Shown: positions 17,626-26,870 of the stretch, piece after piece
Position numbering within the stretch: position 1 is the stretch's first letter
How the letters are laid out: each line of letters starts with the position of its first letter
Origin: JAGQOZ01 sp041399205
GTDB taxonomy: Bacteria > Planctomycetota > Planctomycetia > Pirellulales > Pirellulaceae
Length of the DNA: 64,000 nucleotides
Reading direction: 5' to 3'
Assembly: GCA_041399205.1 (NCBI GenBank)
Contig: JAWKTK010000004.1
Coordinates: 516,647-580,646, forward strand
The notes under the pieces: generated by a model
Seen by the model: only the letters and a program-made list of their open reading frames with translations
Database searches by the model: none
What the model was told of the DNA's origin: nothing
Position numbers and translations under genes: made by a program

Positions 17626-18924
17626 ATGCGATTAACTAACCGCGGATTTGCCGTTCAGGTGGTAAAGCAGCTAATCGAGGCTGGGTTTACGGCTTATTGG
17701 GCTGGCGGGTGTGTGCGAGACCAGTTGCTAGGTCGGCAGCCTAAGGACTACGACGTGGCGACCAATGCGACGCCGGAACAGGTGCGATCGTTGTTCGGGT
17801 ATCGGCGAACATTGCCCATTGGCGCTTCCTTTGGCGTGATTACGGTCTTGGGGCCCAAGCCGGTCAATCCCATCGAAGTTGCCACTTTCCGATCCGACGG
17901 ACAGTATTCAGACGGTCGGCATCCCGACGCGGTTTCATTTTGTGGCGCTCAGGAAGATGCTCAACGACGCGATTTCACGATCAACGGTTTGTTTTTTGAT
18001 CCGCTGCAGCAGCGAGTTATCGATTTTGTCGGCGGACAAGATGATCTGCGCGATGGCGTGATTCGCGCCATTGGTGATCCGGCAGCTCGGTTTCACGAAG
18101 ATAAGTTGCGAATGCTGCGAGCGGTCCGGTTTGCCGCGACGTTCCAATTTCGATTGGACGAAGCCACTGCATTGGCCATTCAACGCGATGCGGAAAATCT
18201 AAATCAAGTGAGTGCCGAGCGTGTAGCAGCGGAAATGCGGCGGATGATGGTTCACCGGAATCGATCCTTAGCGCTGCAACTGCTACTGGAAACCAATCTT
18301 CTGGCACCCGTGTTTGGGCGGAAAATCGCAGACCTGCAAAATTCGGCAGGGCAGACGGCCTGGAATCAGGCATTGGAAGCATGCAGCCGCCTGGACGCCG
18401 AGTCGTTTCCTACTGCCATGGCCTGTCTCTTTGTTTTGTGGCTGGGCAATCTATCTTCGCCAGAACCGGCGCGGGATGCCAAAGTGATTTCGCAGCACTT
18501 AGCGTCTCGTTGGAAACTAGCGAATGCGGAACGAGACGAAATGGAATGGCTAATGTCGACATGGCCTACCATTCGAACCGCTCGGCAAGCACCGTGGCCC
18601 GTTGTGCAGCGAATTCTGATTCGTCCGGAAATCAATCATCTACTGGCGATGTGCACCGCATTGTCAGGTTCGATGCCGGAATTGACCGCGCAGATTCAAT
18701 GGTGCGAAGAAAAGCTGCGATTGCCCGTGGAACAGCTCGACCCAGAACCGCTGGTCACCGGTGACGACCTGCTGGCCGCTGGAATTCCCGCCGGGCCTCA
18801 CTATCGAATGATCTTGCAGGAGATTCGAGACGCCCAGCTGGAAGGTCGGGTTCAAGAGAAAACCGCAGGAATCTTATTGGCTCTCGCGTGGTACCGGGAT
18901 GCCGGTGTGGCGAGGGGAGATTAG
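17626..18924 (+). CDS. cca: CCA-adding tRNA nucleotidyltransferase / poly(A) polymerase family
   Basis: 432 residues. Class II nucleotidyltransferase that builds or repairs the 3'-CCA end of tRNA. The head domain has GGCVRDQLLGR and the metal-binding DYD (KDYDVATNA), then EVATFRSDGQYSDGRHPD and RRDFTINGLFFDP, and the neck signature RFHEDKLRMLRAVRFAATF. There is no C-terminal HD domain. In bacteria the same family includes poly(A) polymerase; with a single copy visible the CCA role is the likelier. It is the first gene of a long plus-strand housekeeping stretch, and the ATG fits the family start. Confidence 0.92.
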   Translation: MRLTNRGFAVQVVKQLIEAGFTAYWAGGCVRDQLLGRQPKDYDVATNATPEQVRSLFGYRRTLPIGASFGVITVLGPKPVNPIEVATFRSDGQYSDGRHPDAVSFCGAQEDAQRRDFTINGLFFDPLQQRVIDFVGGQDDLRDGVIRAIGDPAARFHEDKLRMLRAVRFAATFQFRLDEATALAIQRDAENLNQVSAERVAAEMRRMMVHRNRSLALQLLLETNLLAPVFGRKIADLQNSAGQTAWNQALEACSRLDAESFPTAMACLFVLWLGNLSSPEPARDAKVISQHLASRWKLANAERDEMEWLMSTWPTIRTARQAPWPVVQRILIRPEINHLLAMCTALSGSMPELTAQIQWCEEKLRLPVEQLDPEPLVTGDDLLAAGIPAGPHYRMILQEIRDAQLEGRVQEKTAGILLALAWYRDAGVARGD

Positions 18925-19079
18925 TGTTCGCCGGAGCTGGTGTTGGGGAATCTGGTTTTGTGCGCATTTTTTCTGGCTGTGACGCGTGAATCGTCTATCG
19001 ACGGGGGGATGTTTTGTCTGTTAGACTTCTGGATTCGATTTTGCTTGTGCCGTTTGGTAAGTAGTGCTGGGATTTCCGA

Positions 19080-20092
19080 GTGATCATTATCCTCAAGTCG
19101 GGGGTTTCCGACAGCCAGATCGATCACGTGGTGGACGTGGTACAGTCGCTGGGATTTGCGACGCATGTTAGCCGAGGTACGTTTCGTACGATTGTCGGTC
19201 TGATTGGTGATGAATCTACGGTTGCAGTTCAGAAGTTGAAGTCGATTGTGGGCGTGGCCGATGTGATTCCGGTATTGCCTGCGTATAAATTGGCCAGTCT
19301 GGAAGCACATCCTCAGCCTAGCATCGTTTCGGTGGGTCGAGTTCGTGTGGGAGGTGGCCATTTGGCCATGATTGCCGGACCTTGTGCGGTGGAATCGGCG
19401 CAGCGGATGGATTCGATTGCGAAAGCGGTAAAAGCGGCCGGTGTCAATATCCTTCGTGGTGGAGCGTTCAAGCCCAGGACCAGTCCCTATTCGTTTCAAG
19501 GTTTGGGGATCGATGGCCTGAAAATTTTGCGCGAAACGGGCGATCGGTACGAAATGCCTGTTGTGACTGAAGTTACTGATCCCAGAAGCGTCCCAGACGT
19601 GAACGAATATGCCGATCTGATTCAGATCGGCGCCAGAAATATGCAGAACTTTGTTTTGCTGACGGAAGTTGGGCAATCCCAGAAGCCGGTGCTACTTAAG
19701 CGGGGCATGAGTGCGACGTTGGAAGACTTGCTGATGAGTGCGGAATATGTGCTTTCGCAAGGAAATCCTAACGTGATTTTGTGCGAACGAGGCATCAAGG
19801 GATTTGACCGCGCGACTCGCAATGTGTTTGACGTGGCGGCGGTGCCAGCGCTCAAGGCGTTGTCCCATTTACCCGTGATTGTGGATCCTAGTCACGCTAC
19901 GGGACGCCCGGATTTGATCCCGTCGTGTGCCTATGCAGGCTTGGCGGCCGGAGCAGACGGGGTTCACATTGAAGTCCATGATTGTCCGGAAGAGCGATGT
20001 CGGACGGGCCACAGGCGTTGTTGCCATCGCAATTTGCCGAAGTCGTGAGTCAGTTGAAAAAAATTGGCGAACTCTTCGGCAGAACGTTTTGA
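19080..20092 (+). CDS. aroF: 3-deoxy-7-phosphoheptulonate synthase (DAHP synthase), C-terminal frameshift
   Basis: 337 residues after repair. First step of the shikimate pathway: PEP plus erythrose 4-phosphate gives DAHP. A GTG at 19080 begins an N-terminal ferredoxin/ACT-like regulatory domain (MIIILKSGVSDSQIDHVVDV) as in the TM0343-type Ibeta enzymes. The barrel follows with IAGPCAVES, ILRGGAFKPRTSPYSFQG, IGARNMQNF and VDPSHATGR. The frame breaks near 19988-19996, after HDCPE; one added base gives AMSDGPQALLPSQFAEVVSQ and a stop at 20090-20092. Only the last 30 or so residues are affected and the active site is intact. A single-copy essential-type gene carrying such a break favours sequence error. 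Confidence 0.92.
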
Positions 20093-20156
20093 TGGACAAG
20101 ACGCAATTCGCGTTTTGTCGAATAGTACGAATTGAAATTGATTGGGAGTATCGACC

Positions 20157-20915
20157 GTGGTTCGCAAACCGTTTATTGCAGGGAATTGGAAAATGAATAT
20201 GGACCTGCAGACATCCATTGATTTGGCTTCAGGGATCGCTCATGGGTTGGGAGCATCCGAGGCATGTGAAGTTGCGGTTTGTCCTCCCAGCGTTTATCTG
20301 GCGGCGGTTGTCAAAGCGGTGGCCGGGAATCCGGTGGGAGTGGGCGCGCAGAATTGCTATTTTGAAAAAGAGGGCGCTTTTACCGGCGAACTTAGTGCCT
20401 CGATGGTGGCGAATATCGGCTGCCAGTATGTGATCCTTGGGCATAGTGAACGCCGTTCGATCTTTGGCGAATCTGACGCGGACGTGAACAAAAAAGTGTT
20501 CGCGGCGCTAGAAGCTGGTTTGACGCCAATTGTCTGCGTGGGCGAGTTGTTGGAAGAACGCGAAGCGGGCCGCACTTTGGACGTAATTCGCACACAATTT
20601 GAAGGTTCGCTGGCCGGGCTTTCGTCGGATCAGATGCAGCACTGTGTGATTGCTTACGAACCGGTATGGGCCATCGGCACAGGGAAAGTTGCCACGCCAG
20701 ATCAAGCGGAAGAAGTGCACGCCAGTATTCGCGGCTTGCTGACCAGTTCGTTTGATCAGGCTACGGCCGAATCTGTGCGAATTCAATATGGCGGCAGCGT
20801 CAAGCCGGATAACGCAAGTGAATTACTTTCACAACCAAACATAGATGGAGCACTGGTTGGCGGTGCATCCTTGAAAACGGATAGCTTCTTGGCCATTGTG
20901 AAGGCGGCCAACTGA
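20157..20915 (+). CDS. tpiA: triosephosphate isomerase
   Basis: 252 residues. Interconverts dihydroxyacetone phosphate and glyceraldehyde 3-phosphate. The N-terminal FIAGNWKMN has the substrate-binding Asn/Lys, ILGHSERR has the catalytic His, AYEPVWAIGTGK has the catalytic Glu, and GALVGGASL closes the phosphate site. The GTG at 20157 is chosen because GGGAG stands eight bases upstream and the protein then starts VRKPFIAG as in the family; an in-frame TTG at 20142 would add five residues. It is followed within 65 bases by secG, as in many bacteria. Confidence 0.97.
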   Translation: MVRKPFIAGNWKMNMDLQTSIDLASGIAHGLGASEACEVAVCPPSVYLAAVVKAVAGNPVGVGAQNCYFEKEGAFTGELSASMVANIGCQYVILGHSERRSIFGESDADVNKKVFAALEAGLTPIVCVGELLEEREAGRTLDVIRTQFEGSLAGLSSDQMQHCVIAYEPVWAIGTGKVATPDQAEEVHASIRGLLTSSFDQATAESVRIQYGGSVKPDNASELLSQPNIDGALVGGASLKTDSFLAIVKAAN

Positions 20916-20979
20916 CAATTCATTGAAACTCTAGAAATCGGTTTCCTTAGAACGCTGGGATGCGTTGGAGTATTTAAGC

Positions 20980-21402
20980 ATGTTGCAGATTCCTTTCTTG
21001 GCCTTAGGGCAATACGTTTTTGGTTTTCTGTTGTCGTTTGCGGCCATCTTTTTGATCTTGTTGGTGTTGATTCAACGAGGTCGCGGAGGTGGTCTGTCGG
21101 GCGCGTTTGGCGGCATGGGTGGTCAAAGCGCCTTCGGCACCAAGGCCGGTGACGTTTTTACCAAAATCACGGTTGGCGCTTCCATCGTGTGGATTGTGCT
21201 GTGTATCAGTGCGACCAAGTTTCTACAAACAGGGGGCGACGATAAGTTCACTTCGAACGCGCCCATGACCAACATCACCGCACCTCAGCTGAACGCCGCC
21301 GGTGATTCAAATGATGTCGATTCCGCCGATTCCGCTGCCACTTCGACCACGTCAGATACCGAAGCAAACGACGTATCCACTTCAACGGATAGTGCCGAGT
21401 AA
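20980..21402 (+). CDS. secG: preprotein translocase subunit SecG
   Basis: 140 residues. Small Sec translocon subunit that stimulates SecYEG transport. Two membrane helices (VFGFLLSFAAIFLILLVLIQ and ITVGASIVWIVLCISATKF) flank the conserved cytoplasmic loop RGRGGGLSGAFGGMGGQSAFG. A Ser/Asp/Thr-rich disordered tail of about 50 residues follows, a common planctomycete addition. GGAG lies nine bases before the ATG at 20980; the codon at 20965 is in frame but has no site. It lies directly after tpiA. Confidence 0.95.
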   Translation: MLQIPFLALGQYVFGFLLSFAAIFLILLVLIQRGRGGGLSGAFGGMGGQSAFGTKAGDVFTKITVGASIVWIVLCISATKFLQTGGDDKFTSNAPMTNITAPQLNAAGDSNDVDSADSAATSTTSDTEANDVSTSTDSAE

Positions 21403-21470
21403 TTCGGCCGCGGTTTCAACTTCCCGGTCTCTCATTCGTCTTTGGACAACCGATAGAGGACGCAGCAGAA

Positions 21471-22355
21471 ATGTTATCCAGCATGACGGGTTTTGGCGAA
21501 GCGACCTGTACGGAAAACGGTGTGACCGTACATGTGGAAGTTCGTTCGGTGAACAATCGACACTTGAAATTGAATTGCCGCTTGCCAGAAGGCTACGCCA
21601 GCCTGGAGCCCAAGTTGGATTCGGTGGTTCGCCAGTTTGCTCGCCGAGGAAGTTTGCAGTTGGCGTTGATGATTGATCGTGAATCTGAATCGGAAAACGG
21701 TCGGCTCAACGAAGGTGTGTTGATTCAATATTATCATCAACTGAAAGACGTCACCAAGAAACTGGGAATCATGCACGATCCTCGCTTGGATTCCCTGCTG
21801 GTCATTCCCGGTGTTGTCGAAGAGCCGGGCTACACGCCTCGAGACGTTGACAATGAATGGCCCTTGATTGAGAAGGCTACCCTGCAAGCGGGTGAACGAT
21901 TTGCTGAAATGCGCCGCAGCGAAGGTGCCGCCATGTCGGCCGATTTACGGGCGAACTGCCAATCGATTGCCGCTGAATTGTCCAAGATTGAAGCGCGAGC
22001 TCCAAGTGTGATTGTGGCGTATGAAAAACGGTTGTTGGAACGAGTTAATTCGTTGTTGGCGGAACATGAATTAAAAGTGCAGCCCAGCGACATTGTTCGC
22101 GAAGTTGGTATCTATGCAGATCGGTCCGATATTTCAGAAGAAGTGGTTCGCCTAAAAAGCCACTTAGAACAATTTGATCAGATCATGAGCTCCAAGGAAT
22201 CGGCTGGGCGCAAGTTGGACTTCTTGATTCAAGAGCTGTTCCGAGAAGTCAATACGATTGGATCAAAGGCGAACGATGCCGAAATTGCCAGAAATGTGGT
22301 CGAAATCAAAACCGTGATTGAACGGCTACGAGAAATGGTGCAAAACATCGAATAA
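21471..22355 (+). CDS. yicC: YicC family endoribonuclease
   Basis: 294 residues, intact. Begins MLSSMTGFGEA, the family hallmark, with EVRSVNNRHLKLNCRLPEG next, and ends with the conserved GRKLDFLIQELFREVNTIGSKANDAEIA. YicC proteins are endoribonucleases linked to sRNA turnover in E. coli; the planctomycete role is untested. It lies directly upstream of gmk and rpoZ, an order conserved in many bacteria, which suggests a shared transcription unit even though the gap to gmk is 161 bases. Confidence 0.95.
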   Translation: MLSSMTGFGEATCTENGVTVHVEVRSVNNRHLKLNCRLPEGYASLEPKLDSVVRQFARRGSLQLALMIDRESESENGRLNEGVLIQYYHQLKDVTKKLGIMHDPRLDSLLVIPGVVEEPGYTPRDVDNEWPLIEKATLQAGERFAEMRRSEGAAMSADLRANCQSIAAELSKIEARAPSVIVAYEKRLLERVNSLLAEHELKVQPSDIVREVGIYADRSDISEEVVRLKSHLEQFDQIMSSKESAGRKLDFLIQELFREVNTIGSKANDAEIARNVVEIKTVIERLREMVQNIE

Positions 22356-22516
22356 TCCCGGTTGGTAAACCGAGAGTTCTGTTTTACCAGACAGAAGTTT
22401 GCAGTTTGATTAGTTGGATTTTATACCGTACGCAGTCGAATTTGATGCTTGTGCATAAACAAGTTATGGCAACAGCCTCAAGACCGCTGTGAGACAGACG
22501 TTAGAGAGTTGGTTAC

Positions 22517-23086
22517 ATGCCTAAGGGCAAGGTGGTCATCATTTCCGGACCTTCAGGAGCAGGCAAGACGACTCTGGTGCGTCGTGTCTTGGAAGCGTCC
22601 ACGTTGCCGTTGGAATTGAGCGTTTCCGTGACAACTCGGCCAGCCCGCCCCGGTGAAGTGGACGGCAAGGACTATCATTTTTGGACGGATGACGCCTTTC
22701 AGGCCGGACGTACCAACGGTAGCTTTTTGGAGTGCTTTGAAGTTTTTGGCCGAGGCTATTGGTATGGAACGCTGCGATCGGAGGTGGCGGACCGGATGAA
22801 CGCGGGACGCTGGGTGGTGTTGGAAATTGATGTGCAAGGGATGCAGGAAGTTGTCAAAGCACACCCGGATGCCATCACATTTTTTGTGCGTCCAGACAGC
22901 TTAGAGACTTTGCGACAGCGGTTGGAAGATCGAGGAACCGAGACGCCGGAATCACTGCGGCGTCGACTGGAAGTTGCGGCACACGAATGGAACTTCCGAG
23001 ACAAATATCGTTACGAAATTATTAACAATAACTTGGATGATGCGGTCGCTCAGATGATTCGTATTTTGAGCGAATCGGTCGAATGA
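22517..23086 (+). CDS. gmk: guanylate kinase
   Basis: 189 residues. Phosphorylates GMP to GDP with ATP. P-loop GPSGAGKT at residues 11-18, GMP-binding SVTTRPARPGEVDGKDYHF, and the lid region with RLEDRGTETPESLRRRL are all present. Length is typical. The ATG follows a short purine-rich leader. Placed between yicC and rpoZ. Confidence 0.97.
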   Translation: MPKGKVVIISGPSGAGKTTLVRRVLEASTLPLELSVSVTTRPARPGEVDGKDYHFWTDDAFQAGRTNGSFLECFEVFGRGYWYGTLRSEVADRMNAGRWVVLEIDVQGMQEVVKAHPDAITFFVRPDSLETLRQRLEDRGTETPESLRRRLEVAAHEWNFRDKYRYEIINNNLDDAVAQMIRILSESVE

Positions 23087-23149
23087 TTCACGTACAAGTC
23101 CACAATTCAATATTCTAGAACTTGCAAAAATAGTAGGAGACCCCTAGCG

Positions 23150-23416
23150 ATGATGGAAGAACTGAAAGAAGAGGAAATCGTCAACAAGGTGGGCGGTCGT
23201 TTTAAGTTGTCGACGTTGATTCAGAAACGTCTGGTGGCACTCAACGCCGGAAGCCGACCGTTGGTCAAAATTGATACGGAAAACAAGTTTTCCATTGTGC
23301 TGCAGGAAATCCTGCAAGACAAAATCTATTTGGATGCGTCTAATGAAGTCCGAGTCACCGGCGATGATCAAGGCCCCGAATTGGACCTGACCAAGCTGGA
23401 TCCGACCGACCTATGA
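23150..23416 (+). CDS. rpoZ: RNA polymerase subunit omega
   Basis: 88 residues. Small subunit that helps beta-prime folding. The core VGGRFKLSTLIQKRLVALNAGSRPLV is the omega signature. An ATG-ATG pair stands at 23150 with GGAGACC upstream. The stop overlaps the coaC start as ATGA (23413-23416), so the two are translationally coupled. The position after gmk is the common bacterial order. Confidence 0.93.
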   Translation: MMEELKEEEIVNKVGGRFKLSTLIQKRLVALNAGSRPLVKIDTENKFSIVLQEILQDKIYLDASNEVRVTGDDQGPELDLTKLDPTDL

Positions 23417-23961
23417 TGGCGCGCGAAGTTTTGGTTGGCGTCACTGGTGGAATTGCGGCGTTCAAAACGGCCGCATTCGTCAGCCAGTTGGTGCAATCGG
23501 GACATCACGTGACGGTTGCCATGACGGCGGCCGCAACGTCTTTTGTTGGTGAAGCGACGTTCGCCGCACTGACCAAGCGTCACGTTGCGACTCGCATTAT
23601 CGACCCGGAACACTATCCGTTGGGAGCACATATTGAGCTGGCGGATCGAGCCGCATTAATGTGTGTGGCCCCTGCCACGGCAGACTTTGTGGGAAAGATT
23701 GCCAACGGTATTGCCGATGACCTGTTGTCCACGTTGTACCTTTGTTTCGAAGGGCCTGTGCTACTGGCGCCAGCCATGAATGTGCAGATGTGGAACAAAC
23801 CAGCGGTGCAGCGGAACTTGAAGCAGCTGACTGAAGACGGCGTGCGGTTGATTGCACCGGGGTCGGGATGGTTAAGTTGCCGACAAGTGGGGGTCGGCAG
23901 AATGGCGGAACCGGAACAAATACTCGGCGAAGTTCAGGCGGCTTTGCAGTCTCTTGAATAA
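23413..23961 (+). CDS. coaC: phosphopantothenoylcysteine decarboxylase, stand-alone CoaC
   Basis: 182 residues. FMN-dependent decarboxylation of phosphopantothenoylcysteine in coenzyme A synthesis. Flavoprotein motifs: GVTGGIAAFK at the N-terminus, H in PLGAHIELADRA, APATADFVGKIANGIADDLL, and PAMNVQMWNKPAVQRNL. Most bacteria have a bifunctional CoaBC of about 400 residues; here the frame stops cleanly after the CoaC domain and no CoaB follows, so the synthetase must be elsewhere. Overlaps rpoZ by 4 bases. Confidence 0.92.
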   Translation: MMAREVLVGVTGGIAAFKTAAFVSQLVQSGHHVTVAMTAAATSFVGEATFAALTKRHVATRIIDPEHYPLGAHIELADRAALMCVAPATADFVGKIANGIADDLLSTLYLCFEGPVLLAPAMNVQMWNKPAVQRNLKQLTEDGVRLIAPGSGWLSCRQVGVGRMAEPEQILGEVQAALQSLE

Positions 23962-24013
23962 CGTGTTGATACGATCGAGTTGTCGTACCGCGGGGAAACG
24001 GTATCAACAATCG

Positions 24014-24451
24014 CTAGTTTCCGAAATCCGAAGCGCTGGGGATGCTAATTTCCTCCAGATTGGGCAAGTCGGGCAAAGTGTCGTCCGCATTGGGATCCAA
24101 TTCGGGTAATTCGGGAAGGTCGTTGTTTGATTCGTCCGAAGGAGACGTTGGATTGTCGTTTTGCCGTTCGCCCACTATCGTCTTCGGTGGTCAGTGCGGT
24201 TCGATTGCAGATGGGAGAGGCTCTGGTGTGCTGTCGCTATATGGAGCGATAGTAGGGTACGCAGACGCCGATGTGGTGACGACACCTGGAACAGGATCCA
24301 GCACCGATCCCACGCGTCCTCGGCTCATTTCCGTGCTGGGGCGAAGGCCGCCGTAGGCGTTGTATGTGCAGTCGTGAGGGTTCGCACACATGGCGCAGCC
24401 TAGGAACAGCGAACTGACTACCAACAAACCGACGGATGCCACCGTTTTCAT
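24014..24451 (-). pseudogene. small lipoprotein, in-frame stop
   Basis: 145 codons. The ATG at 24451 has AGGA eight bases upstream and begins a lipoprotein signal (MKTVASVGLLVVSSLFLGC, acylated Cys near residue 19), then CANPHDCTYNAYGGLRP, a Cys-rich segment seen in planctomycete lipoproteins. The frame meets TGA at 24191-24193 and continues without any shift (PPKTIVGERQNDNPTSPSDE) through an acidic Pro/Leu-rich tail with repeated LPEL-type elements to TAG at 24014-24016. Either a nonsense change or a base-call error; without the tail it would be an 86-residue lipoprotein. Confidence 0.65.
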
Positions 24452-24646
24452 GATTGATTTCCTTTTTGTGCCGGAGCGAACCACGTTGAACCAGACGACA
24501 ACGGGGCTTGATTATTTGTCGGAGATTGAAAGCAGGAGCTTGAGGTCGAGTTGACGGATTTTGCCGATGCTGGCGAATTCGCAGTTTAGGTCGTGATAGC
24601 AGTGCTACAGTTATGGATGCCGGGGATTTTTTTGAAGTCGAATTTG

Positions 24647-25282
24647 ATGATGAAGTGGCTAAGAACGTCGACGTACCGTCTCACTCAATGGTTCGTCCGC
24701 ATTACCAGTGCGTTGTTGTTTCACATGAGAAGTACGGGGCAAGCAGAGATTCCCACGCAGGGCGGAGCGTTATTGTGTGCCAACCACCAAAGCTTTTTCG
24801 ATCCTGTGTTGATCGGTTCATATTGTCCTCGTGCGATGAACTACGTCGCGCGCGAGTCCCTGTTTGAGGTGCCGGTGCTGCGAGGCCTAATGCACTGGTA
24901 TAACGCGATTCCGATTCAACGCGATGGCATTGGGATTGGCGGCATCAAAGAGACGCTCAAGCGGCTAAAGAAACAAGAAATGGTACTGATTTTCCCCGAA
25001 GGAACTCGCACCACCAACGGAGATGTTGGCCAAATCAAAAGCGGCTTTTGCGCTCTGGCTCGACGCGGCAAGGTTCCCATTGTTCCCGTTGGCTTGGACG
25101 GCGCGTATCATGCGTGGCCCAAAGATCAAAAGTATCCGTGGTTCGCGCGAATGGCCGTTTGTTACGGCAAGCCTATTTCCGTCGAAACGATCGAGTCGCT
25201 TGACGATGATCAGCTGGTGGATTTGCTACAACAGCGAATTGTTGAATGCTTCCAAAAGGCCAGGTCGATGTCGGGGCGATGA
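24647..25282 (+). CDS. plsC: 1-acyl-sn-glycerol-3-phosphate acyltransferase
   Basis: 211 residues from the ATG at 24647; the frame is open to 24593 and earlier starts are possible because ribosome sites are weak. PlsC transfers an acyl chain to lysophosphatidic acid at the inner membrane. Motifs: NHQSFFD (HX4D catalytic pair), FPEGTRT (phosphate binding) and VPIVPVGLDG. The N-terminus has one amphipathic/hydrophobic segment (YRLTQWFVRITSALLF). It converges with a lipoprotein gene 14 bases downstream. Confidence 0.9.
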   Translation: MMKWLRTSTYRLTQWFVRITSALLFHMRSTGQAEIPTQGGALLCANHQSFFDPVLIGSYCPRAMNYVARESLFEVPVLRGLMHWYNAIPIQRDGIGIGGIKETLKRLKKQEMVLIFPEGTRTTNGDVGQIKSGFCALARRGKVPIVPVGLDGAYHAWPKDQKYPWFARMAVCYGKPISVETIESLDDDQLVDLLQQRIVECFQKARSMSGR

Positions 25283-25296
25283 TGACTCGGATTCGG

Positions 25297-26718
25297 TTAT
25301 TTTGGCAATTCGGCATACGGCGCTGACGCGGGGCTGTTTACCGAAGAACGCCGGTTGGTGCCAGGCAAACTGCCATTCCACGGCGAAATCGGTTGCCCTG
25401 GAAATGCATAGGGTGCTGTAATCTTTTCGGGCAAACGGATGTCCTGCATCATTTGGTCACGGCCTGATATGGGCGGAGTGAATGCAGTTGGTGCGGTTCT
25501 GAATGGCGATGCATGTTGTGGGTTCGGCCCAAACGGCATTGCGACACCGCCTTGTGGCGGAGCTGCTTGAATGCCCAATCCGGTTTGTGGTCGACTGTTG
25601 CGCATGGTCGGCGTATTTGCGATGTTAAATTCGTAGCCATCGTTGGGGCGCGAACGGTACATGTCGCCGGTCAAACCGGTAGTCGGTGCATGCGGCGTGG
25701 AAAATGTAGCATTGCCGGTTGGGTCGAACCAATTGGGCGCTGCTGGCAACGGTTCGGGTGTGAACATGGCGTCGGGTAGCGCGAAGGGAGAGGATGGAAT
25801 GCGAGGCACCGTGTCGACAATCGGCGTTCCGTCAGATTCGGCTTCCTCTTCTTCTGGTACCTGATCCGGATCGGCTTCCAAAGGTGAACGGAATTTGTTC
25901 TTAGATTCTGGACTGTCTTGCTTCTTGGCCAACGGATTCTTGATTTCGGTTACCAAAGGTTGTCCGCCGGGCCGTCTCGGATGGTTCGACGACCGTTCCG
26001 CGTGTGGTGACGAAGCTTTTTCAGCGCCGAGCCCCATGACCGTCTTTCGCTGACCGTCTCCCGGTTCGTCCCCGGAATCGTCGAGGCGATCGTCCGGATT
26101 GTCTACCAAGGAATCGTGGCGATAGGAATCAGGATCATCTTGGTCTGCCGAATGGTCTTGGTTCTGTTCTCGCTGACGATAGTTAGAACTCTGATTTGAT
26201 TGGCGGAGATCGTCGATGGCCACTTTGTTGCGAATGCTATTGGCCATGACCGACGGGCCTTGCTGCTCATTCACGTAGGCAATTTTATAGTCTGTATTGT
26301 CTTTCCGGCTCAGCCGTTCCTGTTCCTCGGCTGTCGCCAGCAATGTCTCGTCGTTCGTCAGTGTTGCCAATTTGCGGTACACATCAGCTAAGTTCAGATG
26401 TGTATAGTGGTTGGGCATGCACTCCAGTGAATTTTCGAAGTTGATGACACTCTGTTTCAAGAATTCAATTTTCTGCGTTTCGGCATCTGTGGCTTCGCTT
26501 AGCAGAATTTGGCACTGGCCCATCAGGCGAAAGAGGCGGCCTCGTTCTTCTTGCTCTTCTGATGTCGGTTCATTCGCTAATTCCGAAATACGCTGTTGGC
26601 AGACCAGAATCGCTTGCGCATATTCGCCATGGCCCAAAAAATCGCTGGCTCGCTGTTCTGGCGTGGAACCAAAACATCCGGGAAGCAGAAGGATTAGAAG
26701 AAAGGCTATTCGTTTCAT
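25297..26718 (-). CDS. tetratricopeptide-type lipoprotein of unknown function
   Basis: 473 residues. The signal MKRIAFLLILLLPGC has a lipobox with Cys at 15, so it is probably membrane-anchored. Residues 20-150 are helical with TPR-like spacing (YAQAILVCQQRISEL, FENSLECMPNHYTHLNLADVYRKLATL). The rest is a long disordered region, first Asp/Gln/Ser-rich, then acidic (QVPEEEEAESD), then Pro/Gly/Asn-rich. The composition suggests a scaffold or cell-envelope protein. It is divergent from the methyltransferase-like gene across 152 bases. Confidence 0.8.
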   Translation of the reverse strand: MKRIAFLLILLLPGCFGSTPEQRASDFLGHGEYAQAILVCQQRISELANEPTSEEQEERGRLFRLMGQCQILLSEATDAETQKIEFLKQSVINFENSLECMPNHYTHLNLADVYRKLATLTNDETLLATAEEQERLSRKDNTDYKIAYVNEQQGPSVMANSIRNKVAIDDLRQSNQSSNYRQREQNQDHSADQDDPDSYRHDSLVDNPDDRLDDSGDEPGDGQRKTVMGLGAEKASSPHAERSSNHPRRPGGQPLVTEIKNPLAKKQDSPESKNKFRSPLEADPDQVPEEEEAESDGTPIVDTVPRIPSSPFALPDAMFTPEPLPAAPNWFDPTGNATFSTPHAPTTGLTGDMYRSRPNDGYEFNIANTPTMRNSRPQTGLGIQAAPPQGGVAMPFGPNPQHASPFRTAPTAFTPPISGRDQMMQDIRLPEKITAPYAFPGQPISPWNGSLPGTNRRSSVNSPASAPYAELPK

Positions 26719-26870
26719 GGTACCCTACCCGATAGACGCTTCAATTTTACGACGTTCGCCTGTGATTACCAAATCTACCATGTAGCCCGGCTGAAACCAA
26801 AGAAACCGTTTTCGCGGGGCGTATTCAGTTGCCTGACGGTGCTCTGGGTGGATTGTACGGAATAGGATAG

